Shown: positions 46,888-56,600, counted from the stretch's first letter. The stretch: DNA of 64,000 nt from Devosia sp. A8/3-2 (GCA_025452255.1 CP104974.1:1551001-1615000), one strand, 5' to 3'. Translations and numbers: made by a program. Notes: generated by a model from the letters alone, not told the origin.

Positions 46888-47637
46888 GCGACCTGTCGGC
46901 GTTCAGCCTTGCGGGCAAGACAATAATGGTGACCGGCGCCAATACCGGCATCGGGCAGGGCATTGCGATGTCGATCGGACGGGCCGGTGGCCGGGTGATC
47001 GGCGTCGGCCGCTCCTCCATGGCCGAAACGGCGCAGCTAGTGGGTGACGGCTTTGTCGGCGTGGCGGCCGATCTGGGGTCGGCCAAAGCGGCGCAGGCCA
47101 TGTTCGAGGCCGCTCGGGCCGAGCACGGGCCGATCGATGGGCTGGTCAACAATGCCGGCATCATCAAACGGGTCGATGCGGTGGATTTCACCGAGGATGA
47201 CTGGGACAGCGTGATGGACATCAATCTCAAGACGATGTTCTTCCTGTGCCAATCCTTCGGGCGTAAGGCGCTGGGGCGGGGCCATGGCAGCGTGGTCAAT
47301 ATCGCTTCGATGCTGAGTTTTCAGGGCGGCATTCGGGTGGCGAGCTATACGGCCTCCAAGAGTGGCGTGCTGGGCATCACGCGGCTGCTGGCCAATGAAT
47401 GGGCGGGGCGGGGCATCAATGTCAACGCCATCGCGCCGGGCTATATCGAGACCAATAATACCGAGGCGCTGCAGGCCGACCCTGACCGGTCGGCGTCGAT
47501 TTTGGGGCGCATTCCCTGCCGGGCGCTGGGGCGAGCCATCCGATATCGGCGATGCGGCGGTGTTCCTGCTGTCGCGGGCGTCCAAATATATGCATGGCGC
47601 CGTGATCCCGGTGGATGGCGGCTGGCTGGCACGATGA
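46884..47637 (+). CDS. kduD: 2-dehydro-3-deoxy-D-gluconate 5-dehydrogenase
   Basis: SDR that reduces DKII to 2-keto-3-deoxygluconate, the step after Kdu[23 protein letters not shown] (NAD), [21 protein letters not shown] and the [15 protein letters not shown] active site (Y-x3-K). An extra T at 47517 (CCC-T-GCC) disrupts the end, which should read [42 protein letters not shown]. About 251 residues. It is translationally coupled to kduI (ATGA). Confidence 0.95.
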
Positions 47638-47647
47638 GGAGAGAGCG

Positions 47648-47983
47648 ATGAGCAAACAGGCAGTTTTTGCGCAGCCGGGGGCGACGGATTGGACCGAACT
47701 GGCGCCGGGCAATCGGCGGCGCGTGCTGATCCACACGCCTGAGTTGATGCAGGTGGAATTCGGCTTCGAGCACGGAGCCGTGGGCGCGCTGCATTCGCAT
47801 CCGCACATACAGGTGAGCTATGTCGCCGAGGGGCGGTTCGAGGTGACCATTGGCGGCAAGACCGAGGTGGTCGAACAGGGCGGCAGCTTCATCGTGCCCA
47901 GCGGGGTCGAGCATGGCGTGGTGGCGCTGACTGAGGGGCGGCTGATCGACGTGTTCACCCCGATGCGGCAGGATTTTCTGTAG
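47648..47983 (+). CDS. kdgF: KdgF-like cupin (unsaturated uronate ketonisation)
   Basis: 111 residues, intact. ALHSHPHIQVSYVAEGRFEVTIGG gives the first cupin motif and GSFIVPSGVEHGVVAL the second. KdgF speeds the conversion of 4,5-unsaturated monouronates from pectin or alginate into the linear keto form used by KduI. Ten bases after kduD, with GGAGAG before ATG 47648. With kduI and kduD this is a compact three-gene route from unsaturated uronates to KDG; kinase and aldolase genes are not in the window. Confidence 0.85.
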   Translation: MSKQAVFAQPGATDWTELAPGNRRRVLIHTPELMQVEFGFEHGAVGALHSHPHIQVSYVAEGRFEVTIGGKTEVVEQGGSFIVPSGVEHGVVALTEGRLIDVFTPMRQDFL

Positions 47984-47986
47984 TTT

Positions 47987-48607
47987 CTACCCAATCTCTG
48001 CCAGCATCGCCGCATAGGCCCGCTCATGCCGTCCCGCCCAATTGGGCTTGCCCGGCTCGGTCAGCCGCCCGCGTCGTGGCGGGATGTAGCTGTAAATCGC
48101 CCGGATCGGTTCTTCGCGCCATTGCAGGTTGAAGGCGGCGTATTTGGGAAAGAATTCCATGTCGGAATAGGGCAGGAGGTCATGCACCCACCGTGCCATG
48201 GCTTCCCAATCGCCGGTGCGCTCGTAATAGGGAATGAAGCGGTTGACCACGACGCAGGCGGTGGCTCCCATGCGGCCCTTGGCGTCGCGGCGGTCCCAGA
48301 TATGGCCGGCAAAGTTACTCTCGTTGCTGCCGCAATTGAGCTTGTTGGCATTGCCGAAGCCGTTGACCTCAGGCGAGCGATAGGACGAGCGCACCGAGAT
48401 GCGGCCGAAGCGGGCTTGCAGCGGTTCGAGCAGGGTTTCGCACAGCACTTTGCCGGCGGCGATGGCCAGATCTGGGTCGGACGGAATATTGGTGAAGCCA
48501 TTGATGGCGGCGATTTCCGAATAGAGGAAATCGCGCATGAAAAAGCTCTCCGAGAGGCGGACGCGGCCGAAATCTTCGAGACCCCTAACGGATTTGGGTT
48601 GGCGCAT
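47987..48607 (-). CDS. Conserved protein with peptidase M15-like motif
   Basis: 206 residues, intact. FGRISVRSSYRSPEVN is the SxxRSxxxN-type strand of the M15/DUF882 zinc D,D-peptidase fold, but the usual metal-binding HxxxxxxD and ExxH motifs are not clear (FAGHIWDRRDAKGRMG may supply one His and Asp). The rest, FFPKYAAFNLQWREEPIRAIYSYIPPRRG, is unlike typical peptidases. No signal peptide. The function is unknown. It is convergent with kdgF, 4 bp between the stops, and divergent from the TRIC gene. Confidence 0.6.
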   Translation of the reverse strand: MRQPKSVRGLEDFGRVRLSESFFMRDFLYSEIAAINGFTNIPSDPDLAIAAGKVLCETLLEPLQARFGRISVRSSYRSPEVNGFGNANKLNCGSNESNFAGHIWDRRDAKGRMGATACVVVNRFIPYYERTGDWEAMARWVHDLLPYSDMEFFPKYAAFNLQWREEPIRAIYSYIPPRRGRLTEPGKPNWAGRHERAYAAMLAEIG

Positions 48608-48693
48608 GGGCTGCCTCCGGGTTGATGCATACGGCATTGTCTTGAGGTAACGTTGAGGCGACAACCCGGTTTCGACGCCAGCAGGACGATCCA

Positions 48694-49308
48694 ATGCTTG
48701 AAGCGATGTTCTTTATCGCCATTACCGCCGAGGCGATGACCGCAGCCTTGGCGGCTGGGCGGCGCAAGATGGACTGGTTCGGCGTGTGCCTGCTGGCTTG
48801 CGTCACCGCGCTGGGTGGCGGTACGGCGCGCGACATATTGCTGGGGCATTATCCGCTCTATTGGGTGCACAATCCCTATGTGCTACTGCTGGTGTGCGGG
48901 GCGGCGCTATTGACTATTGCCATGGCACGGGTGGTGGACCGTTTGCGCTGGCCCTTCCTGCTGCTCGATGCGCTGGGGCTGGTGGTGTTCACCATTGTTG
49001 GATGCAATGTGGCCATCGAAATGGGGCAGCATCCGCTGATCGTCATCGTGGCGGGCATGGTCACCGGGATTGTCGGCGGCATATTGCGCGATGTGCTGTG
49101 CAACGACGTGCCGCTGGTGTTTTCGAGCGAACTTTATGCCACCGTGTCGATCGTGACCGGAGTGATCTATTATTTCGGGCTCAAGGCCAATCTGCCAGCG
49201 GATCTGGTGATGCTGGTGGCGATTGCCGTGGGCTTTGCCTTGCGCGTCATGGCGCTGATCCGGAAATGGGAAATGCCAAAATTCGTCTATGACAAGGATC
49301 TGCGATGA
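48694..49308 (+). CDS. Trimeric intracellular cation (TRIC)-type channel, UPF0126
   Basis: 204 residues, intact, seven membrane helices in two repeats. LACVTALGGGTARDILLGHYPLYWV and AGMVTGIVGGILRDVLCNDVPLVF are the two GGGxxRDxLxG motifs of the family. Bacterial TRIC homologues are K+ channels in structure; some members are proposed to be glycine transporters. The stop overlaps the next ATG. Confidence 0.9.
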   Translation: MLEAMFFIAITAEAMTAALAAGRRKMDWFGVCLLACVTALGGGTARDILLGHYPLYWVHNPYVLLLVCGAALLTIAMARVVDRLRWPFLLLDALGLVVFTIVGCNVAIEMGQHPLIVIVAGMVTGIVGGILRDVLCNDVPLVFSSELYATVSIVTGVIYYFGLKANLPADLVMLVAIAVGFALRVMALIRKWEMPKFVYDKDLR

Positions 49309-49652
49309 TGCCGCAGCGGATCGTGTTGTCGCGCCGGGCAGGGTTCGATCTGCAGGCTGTGTCACACTCTCTGAACGGATTGCCGGCACAATCGGTGGCG
49401 CGGCCGGGGCGATGGGGCAATCCGTTCACTATTGACGATGTTGCTACGAAACTGGGCGTTGATCGCGCCAAGGCACAAGCCGAGGCGGTGGCGCGCTATG
49501 GGCGCTGGGTGCGCGGGGAATTGGTCATGGAGCAGGCGCCTCCAGCGCTGGGGGAGATCCGCGTGGCCTCGGCGGGGCGGAACTCGGCCTGCTGGTGTAA
49601 GGCGGGAACGCCATGCCACGCCGATACGCTGATTGCGCTGGCAAACGCCTGA
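49305..49652 (+). CDS. DUF4326 protein
   Basis: 115 residues, intact. VARPGRWGNPFTIDDV at residues 31-46 and the C-terminal SACWCKAGTPCHADTLIALAN match DUF4326, with three clustered Cys and one His that may bind metal. The function is unknown; related proteins are often phage- or DNA-linked. ATG 49305 is overlapped by the TRIC stop. Confidence 0.75.
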   Translation: MMPQRIVLSRRAGFDLQAVSHSLNGLPAQSVARPGRWGNPFTIDDVATKLGVDRAKAQAEAVARYGRWVRGELVMEQAPPALGEIRVASAGRNSACWCKAGTPCHADTLIALANA

Positions 49653-49719
49653 CAAGGCCGTTTTTGGCGATTATTGCCGATTTCCTGTGAAATAGCGTTT
49701 CTGGCACTGCATGATTTAC

Positions 49720-49733
49720 CACTTGTCAAAGTG
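49720..49733. promoter_or_regulatory. Inverted repeat before the hybrid histidine kinase gene
   Basis: CACTT-GTCA-AAGTG, perfect 5-base arms, about 50 bp before the kinase ATG. A regulator site or the promoter surroundings are possible; the arms are short. Confidence 0.3.
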
Positions 49734-49780
49734 TTAAGATCACTGTCGGCCTTCGGCATCGGCCGGCTCGAGGCACTACC

Positions 49781-51663
49781 ATGGATCCATTGGCTCTGTT
49801 CCAGCGAACGATGGCATGGTTCACGCCGCAGGAATTGCAGCGCGACCTGCACACGCGCAAACGCGTGCAGATGTTCGTCATGAGCCACATGTTCGGGCCG
49901 ATTATCGCCACGCCGATCCCGCTGTTTTTGTGGTTCGCCGACCCGACGCCCATGCCGCATGTGCTCATCTCGGCGGCCTCGATCTATGCCTTCTGGCCGT
50001 TCCCGGCGCTGTTGAAGCTGTTTCCGCGCGCCTATATGCAGCTGGCCATGTTCTCGGTGCTGAACCTGACCTTCTGCATCCTGTGGGGCACCTATAATTA
50101 CAGGGGCACCAGCTCGCCATTCCTGGTCTGGCTGGTGCTGACGCCACTGCTGGCCTTCATGTATCTGGGCGCGAGCTGGACGGCGCGCATCTTCGTGTTC
50201 GCGCAGTTCACCCTAGGGCTTGGCGCGCTTTATATTTTCTATCTTTTGGGGGATTTTCCCAGCCACATCCCGGTCGAGAACATGGTGGTGGCCGGCGTGC
50301 TGTCGGCGCTGGGGTGCAATATCTACGTGTTCATGATGGCGGCCTATTATTCGAGCGTGGTGGATAGCCAGTCCGAATTGATCCGCGAAGTCGAGCGCCA
50401 TCAGGAAACGCTCAAGGCGCTGACCCCGGCCAAGGACGAGGCGGAGCGGGCCAATGGCGCGAAATCCGAATTCCTCGCCAAGATGAGCCACGAGCTGCGC
50501 ACCCCGCTCAATGCGGTGCTCGGCTATTCGGAAATCCTGCTCGAGGATGCCGAACTCGATGGGCGGGGCGAGCAGATTGCCGATCTGCAGAAGATCAGCG
50601 CGGCGGGCAAGCACCTGCTGGCCATGGTCAATGACATCCTCGATATCTCCAAGATCGAGGCCGGCAAGATGTCGTTGCATGTCGAGACGGTCGATCTGGA
50701 TCTGCTGATCAACGAGGTCAGAATCCACCGCAAGGCCGCTGGCGGTCAAGAACGCCAATAGTTTCGTGGTCGAGCGTCATGGCGAGCTGGGCACGATAAG
50801 GTGCGACGCGACCAAGCTGCGGCAGGCCATTTTCAACCTGCTCTCCAACGCCGCCAAATTCACCCATAATGGCAGTATCACACTCTCCATCCTGCGCCGG
50901 CCCGAGGCCGGACAGGAATGGATCGAGATTGCAGTGGCCGATACGGGTATCGGCATTTCAGCGCAGCAGCAGAAGGCGCTGTTCAACAATTTTGCCCAAG
51001 CCAACCCCAAGATTGCCGCGGTCTATGGCGGCACAGGGCTCGGGCTGTCGCTGAGCCAGAATCTGTGCCGGCTGATGGGCGGGCAGATTGATGTCGAGAG
51101 CGAATTGGGCAAGGGTTCGACCTTTACCATCCGCCTGCCGGCGCAAAGCCGGAGGCGGCGCACGATCCGCTGGCCAATGTACGCGGCGCCATCGTGCCGC
51201 TGCATGGCGAGCAAGTGCAGGATTTCAACGACCGTATTTCGGGCACGGGGAGCAACGAGCGGCAGCGTCTGTTGATCATCGATGACGATCGCAATTTCTG
51301 GAAGTTGCCGAGCGCCTGTTTGCCAAGGAAGGCGTGACGCCCATCTGCACCGATGCGCCGCAATCGGCACTGCAGATTGCCCGCACGGTCAAGCCCTCGG
51401 CGATCTTCCTCGATATTCTGATGCCGGGCTTTGACGGTTGGGACGTGCTGGCGGCGCTCAAGGCCGACCCCATTACCCGCGACATTCCGGTGCTGATGAT
51501 TTCGATCCTGTCCGAGCGCAGCAAGGCGCTGGCGGCGGGCGCCGATGGCATTTTGCTCAAGCCGCTGGATGGCGACAAGGTCCGGACGGCCATTGCCAGC
51601 CTCAAGGCGGCGCGCAGGGGCGCGTCCGCCTCGGGCGGTCAACGAATAGCGGGAGAGCGCTGA
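49781..51663 (+). CDS. Membrane-bound hybrid sensor histidine kinase with receiver domain
   Basis: Residues about 30-210: six or so hydrophobic helices with hardly any periplasmic loop, a membrane sensor. Then HisKA (KMSHELRTPLNAVLGYSEILLE, His at about 237), HATPase (N-box LRQAIFNLLSNAAKF, G1 VADTGIGIS, G2 YGGTGLGLSLSQ) and a C-terminal receiver (LLIIDDDR, AIFLDILMPGFDGWD). Breaks: an extra A at 50720 (GTC-A-GAA), near 51142 and near 51297 (NFLEVAERL). About 626 residues. The next gene is a lone receiver protein overlapping its stop by 1 base. Confidence 0.88.
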
Positions 51664-52058
51664 TGGCACTGGTGCTGATCGTTGAGGACAATCCCATCAA
51701 TCGCGACGTGCTGGGGCGGCGGCTGGAGCGGCGTGGCTACGCCATCCGCTTTGCCGAGGATGGTCCCAGCGGGATTGCTGCCGCGCTCGAATTGATGCCC
51801 GATGTGATCCTGATGGATATGGGGCTGGGCGAAATGGACGGCTGCGAGGCCACGCGCCGCATCCGCTCTAACCCGGAAACGGCCGCGCTGCCGATCATTG
51901 CGCTGACAGCGAGCGCGTTCAGATCCGACCGCGCCAAGGCACTGGCCGCCGGCTGCATCGATTTCGACACCAAGCCGGTGGACCTGCCGCGTCTATTGAG
52001 CAAGATGCAGGCCGTGCTGGGGCCTAAGACCCCGGCCGCGGCGTTCGTCGAAGGGTAG
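51663..52058 (+). CDS. Single-domain response regulator (DivK/CheY type)
   Basis: 131 residues, intact, receiver only. Acid pair in LIVEDNPINRDVLG, phospho-acceptor Asp in DVILMDMGLGEMDGCEATRR, Thr in IIALTASAF and Lys in FDTKPVDLP. The sequence is DivK-like, so it may pass a signal from the hybrid kinase through protein contacts. Its ATG overlaps the TGA of the kinase gene. Confidence 0.9.
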   Translation: MALVLIVEDNPINRDVLGRRLERRGYAIRFAEDGPSGIAAALELMPDVILMDMGLGEMDGCEATRRIRSNPETAALPIIALTASAFRSDRAKALAAGCIDFDTKPVDLPRLLSKMQAVLGPKTPAAAFVEG

Positions 52059-52121
52059 AGTGTCCGGCCCTCGGGCCAGTCTTTAGATCCGAGCTCGGTG
52101 GCTCCCGTCGGCCCATTCTTA

Positions 52122-52144
52122 TCCCTCCCCATTATGGGGAGGGA
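52122..52144. repeat. TCCCTCCCC palindrome, copy 1
   Basis: TCCCTCCCC-ATTAT-GGGGAGGGA, perfect arms. It stands between the convergent receiver gene and the oxoamine synthase gene and could end both transcripts. A similar element is at 56577. Confidence 0.6.
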
Positions 52145-52165
52145 GCCGATCGGACTCGCCAGACG

Positions 52166-53530
52166 CTATTCTGCGGGAATGGCGTTGGCTTCTTCCATCC
52201 GCTCGCTGACATGGTGCGGGGCTTCGTGGCCCAGCCGGTATTCCAGATCCGCATCATGCATGGCACGGGCGAGGATTTCCACGACTCGGTCGATGTCCTC
52301 ATGCGTATGGGCGGCCATGACTCGGAAGCGGAAACAGGCGCCGCCCCGGGGTACGGCTGGGTATTCGACGAGGTTGGCAATGCCGCCCATGGCCATCAGA
52401 TGGCGGGAAGCAAAGCGGCCCACGCTTTCGAGTCCCGAGCTTACCGGCACGATGGGCGAAGGATTGCCCAGCACTTCGAGACCTGCTGCAGTCATTTCTC
52501 GGCGCAGATAGAGGATATTATCCATCAGCTTGCCACGCAGCGCGCGGCCTTCCTCGGAGCGCACGATATTGAGCGCGGCCAGTATGGTGGCTGCCTGAAC
52601 CGGCGAGAGGGCGTTGGAGAAGGTGTGGGTGGCGCTGTAATATTTGAGATATTCGGCGGTCGCCTTGTCGCGGACGGCAATGAAGCCGCCATTGGAGCCG
52701 AACGTCTTGGAGAAGCTGCCGATGATGACGTCGGCGGCGTCGAGCATGTTCTGCAGGCCAAGGTGGCCCGGGCCGTCTTCGCCCATCGAGCCCATGTCAT
52801 GGGCACAATCGACCAGCAGGGTGGCGTCGTATTTGTCGCAAAGAGCGCGCATGGCGCCCGGGTCCGGCGTGTCGGAGTGCATGGAGAACAGGCTCTCCGT
52901 CACCACCATGATGCCGTTTTTCGTGTCGGAGGCGCGGATGCGGGACAGCTTGCGCTCCAGCGCCTGCAGATTGAGGTGGCCGTGATGGTGTACGTTCTGC
53001 GTTGCGGCCTTGGCGCCTTCTCGGAGGCACGAATGGGCCAGGATATCCATGACTATGTGGTCATTGGCCCGCACAAAGCCCTGTACCGAGCCATAGCCGG
53101 CGGCCCAGCCAGTGGGGTAGAGCACGATTTCGCGGCCGCCGATGAAATCGGACAGAGCACGTTCGAGCCGAAGCGAATTGGTGGTGTTACCCAGCAGAGC
53201 CGCGGAGCCGGCGCTATGGACGCCATATTCGCCGATGGCCTCGATGGCCGCTTGCTTTACAGCCGGATGCGAGGAAAGGCTGAGATAATCCTGGCTGGCG
53301 AAATTTATGCCCGAGAATTTCTGTCCGATATCGCTACGAGCGTCGCAGCGGGCCTTGGGGGCCGTGGAGGTCGAGCGGGCATAGGGCCACAATTCATGCT
53401 GGCGGCGCAGGTTCTGCCACTCGTAAAACCCGGCCACCCGGCTGATGAGGTCCGATCCGGTGGGGGCGCGAAAATCTCGCAGGCTGCCCTTCAAAGCGGC
53501 CTCTGGCGCGGATTTATACTTACTCTCCAT
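52166..53530 (-). CDS. Alpha-oxoamine synthase family PLP enzyme
   Basis: 454 residues, intact. PLP-dependent fold type I enzyme of the KBL / 8-amino-7-oxononanoate synthase / serine palmitoyltransferase / CqsA group. The PLP lysine is Lys275 in GSFSKTFGSNGG; VDCAHDMGSMG carries the Asp that binds the ring nitrogen. NFASQDYLSLSSHPAVKQAAIEAIGEYG is the family N-terminal motif. About 60 residues more at the N-terminus than BioF. The product may be a sphingoid base, biotin precursor or an alpha-hydroxyketone signal; the sequence alone does not decide. A CtrA box lies about 100 bp upstream. Confidence 0.85.
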   Translation of the reverse strand: MESKYKSAPEAALKGSLRDFRAPTGSDLISRVAGFYEWQNLRRQHELWPYARSTSTAPKARCDARSDIGQKFSGINFASQDYLSLSSHPAVKQAAIEAIGEYGVHSAGSAALLGNTTNSLRLERALSDFIGGREIVLYPTGWAAGYGSVQGFVRANDHIVMDILAHSCLREGAKAATQNVHHHGHLNLQALERKLSRIRASDTKNGIMVVTESLFSMHSDTPDPGAMRALCDKYDATLLVDCAHDMGSMGEDGPGHLGLQNMLDAADVIIGSFSKTFGSNGGFIAVRDKATAEYLKYYSATHTFSNALSPVQAATILAALNIVRSEEGRALRGKLMDNILYLRREMTAAGLEVLGNPSPIVPVSSGLESVGRFASRHLMAMGGIANLVEYPAVPRGGACFRFRVMAAHTHEDIDRVVEILARAMHDADLEYRLGHEAPHHVSERMEEANAIPAE

Positions 53531-53812
53531 GACGCTCTCCTAATCTGAATTACAGGCCTTACTCTGGCGAAACTACGGAGGGCGTTCGAAAAACCTCCGC
53601 CACCACCTCTGGCGAGTGCAGCGCAGCTTTTTAAGAATTCCTTAACCTTTGTTTAAAATGCAGTGTTTTGTTAACTTTGCATAGAGGCCGTTAGAGAGAT
53701 TTTTAGTAAGGTTAACGCGTGCCAAGACGCCCGCTCATTTGCGTTCTGCAAATGACGGGGCCTGTTCTTCGCTATTTCGTGAACGGGACGGAATTCGTCT
53801 GCTTGGCGGGTG
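53531..53812. other. AT-rich intergenic region upstream of the oxoamine synthase gene
   Basis: The AT-rich stretch 53625-53720 holds the CtrA-type box and several GTTAAC sequences. It is the probable promoter region for the minus-strand synthase gene. No open frame of interest is seen. Confidence 0.55.
53631..53646. promoter_or_regulatory. CtrA-binding box
   Basis: TTAA-GAATTCC-TTAAC: exact match to the full CtrA site TTAA-N7-TTAAC. It lies about 100 bp upstream of the ATG (53530) of the oxoamine synthase gene, a normal promoter distance. Confidence 0.6.
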
Positions 53813-54953
53813 CTAGTCTTCGAGGAGATAGCCACCGGCCCGGGTGGGCAGTATTTCGCTGCCAACAATCTTGGCGATTGCGGCGCCGCGGGCGACATAT
53901 TTGGCGCTGGCGCGGGACAGCACGAAACCATTGGTGCCGGCCAGAATCGGGCGGCGGGCGATAAAGGCCTGCGGGCCGTCCATGGCGATCAGATCGGCAA
54001 TGGGCTGACCCTTAGTGACATGATCGCCCAATGCGACGTGATAGGCGAGCAGGCCCGGGGCGTCGGTGCGCAGCACTTCGGTGGCTTCGAACGGGGTCGG
54101 CAGGGGCGCGGAGGGCGGAGCCTCGACATCGGCGGCGGTCAGGCCGCGGCCGGCGAAGAAGCCGAACAGGCCTTCGGCGTCGACCTTGCCGAGCGCATCG
54201 AAACTGTCGGCGCGGCCGCGATATTCGAGCGTCGCAGTCTCGGCGCCATTGGGGATGGGATGGCCGGGATTGGCGAGGCGCGCCTTGCGATAGAGCGAGG
54301 GCAGCACTTCATCAGAACGAGCCACCGCCGCTGTCTTCGGCGGTGAGGGTGGCAGCGGCGCCCATCCAGTCGGCCAGATCCTGCAGGCCCGGCATCAGTT
54401 CGGGCGAGGTGAAAATGTGCATCAGGCTATCGTCGTCGCAATGCAGGTCGAGCACGATATCGGCGTCATGGGCGGATTGCAGCACGAAGAGGCGCAATTG
54501 CTGGGCGGCCGAGCCCGGTGTCTGCGAGGCGATCCGGGCGCCGACAGCGGCGCGGATGGTAGCGATATTAGCCTGAGGGTTGGAACCGAGTTTGCCCGCG
54601 ATGGTGTCGGCGATCAACGGATAGAGATCGGGCCAGCGGCGGTTGTAGTTGACGCCGGTCTCGATGTCGTAGCGGCCGATATGGTGGCGCAGCGAGCGAT
54701 TGGCGAGGCCTAGCGGATTGACCGAGGGGAAGATGACGAAGCGCGCCTTGAGCTGCCCCACCATGTCGGCCTCGGCCAGCATGGGCAGCAAATGGTGCAG
54801 CGCCATGGTGCCGGGCTGCTCATCGGCGTGGAGCGCGGCTTGCAGATGCACCTTGGTTTGGGCGTCTTCGGGGCCGGCTGTGTACCAATAAAGATTGGTG
54901 GAGGTGCCGGGGGTGTCGCCGGAAAAGACAGTCTCGTGCAATTGCAGAGTCAT
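53813..54953 (-). CDS. Succinylglutamate desuccinylase/aspartoacylase (AstE/AspA)-like deacylase
   Basis: Zinc carboxypeptidase-like amidohydrolase. ALHADEQPG gives the HxxE zinc motif and IVLDLHCDDDSL the second His; GVNYNRRWPDL supplies the Asn-Arg substrate-binding motif. The C-terminal beta domain ends FIARRPILAGTNGFVLSRASAKYV. An extra A at 54314 on the + strand (TTC-T-GAT in coding sense) makes a false stop after GGGSF; repaired it reads FDEVLPSLYRKARL. About 379 residues. Its ATG overlaps the stop of the permease upstream, so it belongs to the amino acid ABC operon; an N-acyl amino acid substrate is inferred. Confidence 0.85.
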
Positions 54954-55695
54954 GGGCTCAGCAGAATCCATTTTGGCCGGAAGCGCATGCGCGGGGCAGC
55001 CGGCAAGTGTCGCATCAACCTTTGGTAGACCAGCCCGAACAGGAAGAAAACCACCAGCGAGACGGCGAGGAAATAGAGCGCGGCGACCGAAAAATGCAGG
55101 AACGCATTGTAGTCGCGCTCGAACAATTCCTTGGCGGTGATCATCAGGTCCTTTTGCAGGCCGATGACGGGCAGGGCAGAAATAGACGATAGCCGTGGCG
55201 TGGAACAGGAAGACCACTTCATTGGTATAGGCCGGCCGGGCAGAGCCGAATGAGATTGGGCCAGATCACTCGGCGGAATTGCTGAGCCCGGGACATGCCA
55301 TAGGCACGCGCCGCCTCGACCTCACCACGGGGCACGGCGCGCAAGGCGCCATGGAAGATTTCGGCGGTATAGGCGGCAGTGTTCAGCGTCAACACCAGCG
55401 GTCCGATGAACAGCGGATGCAGCACAAACCAGGACACGCCCCATGGCTTCCATAGGCTGACATTGAACGAGAGCGCCAGCGAATAGAACATGAAGAACTG
55501 GATGAAGAGCGGGGAACCGCGGAAGGCATAGACAAAGGCGCGGCTGGGCCGCGACAGCCATGGGTTGGATGATGCCTTACCCAGCGCCAGACCGATTGCC
55601 AGCACGAAGCCGATAGGGATCGATGCGGCGGCGAAATAGATGTTGAACAGCACAGCGGGGGCGAACAAAGCCAGTTCCTGGATGAAGCGCTCCAT
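54950..55695 (-). CDS. Polar amino acid ABC transporter permease (HisM/ArtM-like)
   Basis: About 248 residues. FNIYFAAASIPIGFVLAIGLALGK, FRGSPLFIQFFMFYSLAL and the EAA loop GEVEAARAYGMSRAQQFRRVIWPN are typical of polar amino acid permeases. After the loop, breaks near 55240 and 55180 interrupt AYTNEVVFLFHATAIVY and PVIGLQKDLMITAKE. The end MRHLPAAPRMRFRPKWILLSP is unusual in length. It starts directly after the stop of the other permease. Confidence 0.87.
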
Positions 55696-56506
55696 CTATT
55701 GCGCCTCGCTCAGGATACCACGCCCGGCGCGGCGCATGATGGCGTTGAAGGCCTTTTCGGAGACCAGCGTCACGAGGATATAGAATACGAAAAGCACGAG
55801 ATAATAGCGCCAGCGCCAATCCTCATGCACCAGCCCCACTGTGGGCAGGAAATTGGGGGCGCCCAAGCGATCGGCCCAGAGCACGATATCGGCGATCTGC
55901 AGCAGCGAGAGCAGGGATGTCGCTTTGACGATCAGCATCCACACATTGGAGAGGCCGGGCAGGGCATAGACCCACATTTGCCGGATCTGGACCCGCCACA
56001 AAACCCGGGCGGCCGACATGCCATAGGCGCGTGCCGCTTCAAGCTGGCCATGGGGCACCATGCGCAGCGCGCCATGGATAACATTGGTGGCGAAGGCGCC
56101 ATAGACCGAGCCTAGGGAGACGGAGGCCAGAATGAGATATTCGGGCGTGCCGAGAAACCAGTTGGCCTCCTTGCAAGGCGGCCGGGCGGCGGTCTGGGCG
56201 GCGATGGCCTCAGGCGAGCACACACGGGTGGCGACCAGCCATTCTGACCGCCTGCTCGAAGGCCAGCGGAAAGAACAGGAAGAACAGCACATCGGGCACG
56301 CCGCGCACGATGGAGGAATAAATGGTGCCGATCAGCCGCAGCGGAAAGAAGCGCGAATTCTTGAGCGTGGCGCCAATCAGCCCGAAGACCACGGCGAGGG
56401 TGCCGCCGGCCGTGGCGGCGAAAATGGTGAACTGAAAGCTCGCATACCGGGTGAGATGCTTGCCATTGGTCAGGTAGGAGAACCAGTAGGCGATGTCGTC
56501 GGTCAT
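55696..56506 (-). CDS. Polar amino acid ABC transporter permease (HisQ/ArtQ-like)
   Basis: Starts MTDDIAYWFSYLTNGKHLTRY. FTIFAATAGGTLAVVFGLIGATL and IYSSIVRGVPDVLFFLFFPLAFEQ are the first helices; the loop before the core (CSPEAIAAQTAARPPCKEANWFLGTPEY) is long, as in histidine or opine permeases. EAA loop: GQLEAARAYGMSAARVLWRVQIRQM. An extra T at 56245 on the + strand (GTC-A-GAA coding) breaks RAVEWLVAT. About 270 residues. Confidence 0.88.
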
Positions 56507-56576
56507 GAAGTGGCCGCTCGGATCGGATCAGAAATTGGGTTTGGCATGCGATTGATCACGATCTTGAAATTGGTTT

Positions 56577-56600
56577 TCCCTCCCCACAAGGGGGAGGGGA
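56577..56600. repeat. TCCCTCCCC palindrome, copy 2
   Basis: TCCCTCCCC-ACAAG-GGGGAGGGGA. Same stem as at 52122. It is between the binding-protein stop and the permease start of the operon, where it may lower or stop downstream transcription and so give more binding protein than permease. Confidence 0.6.
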
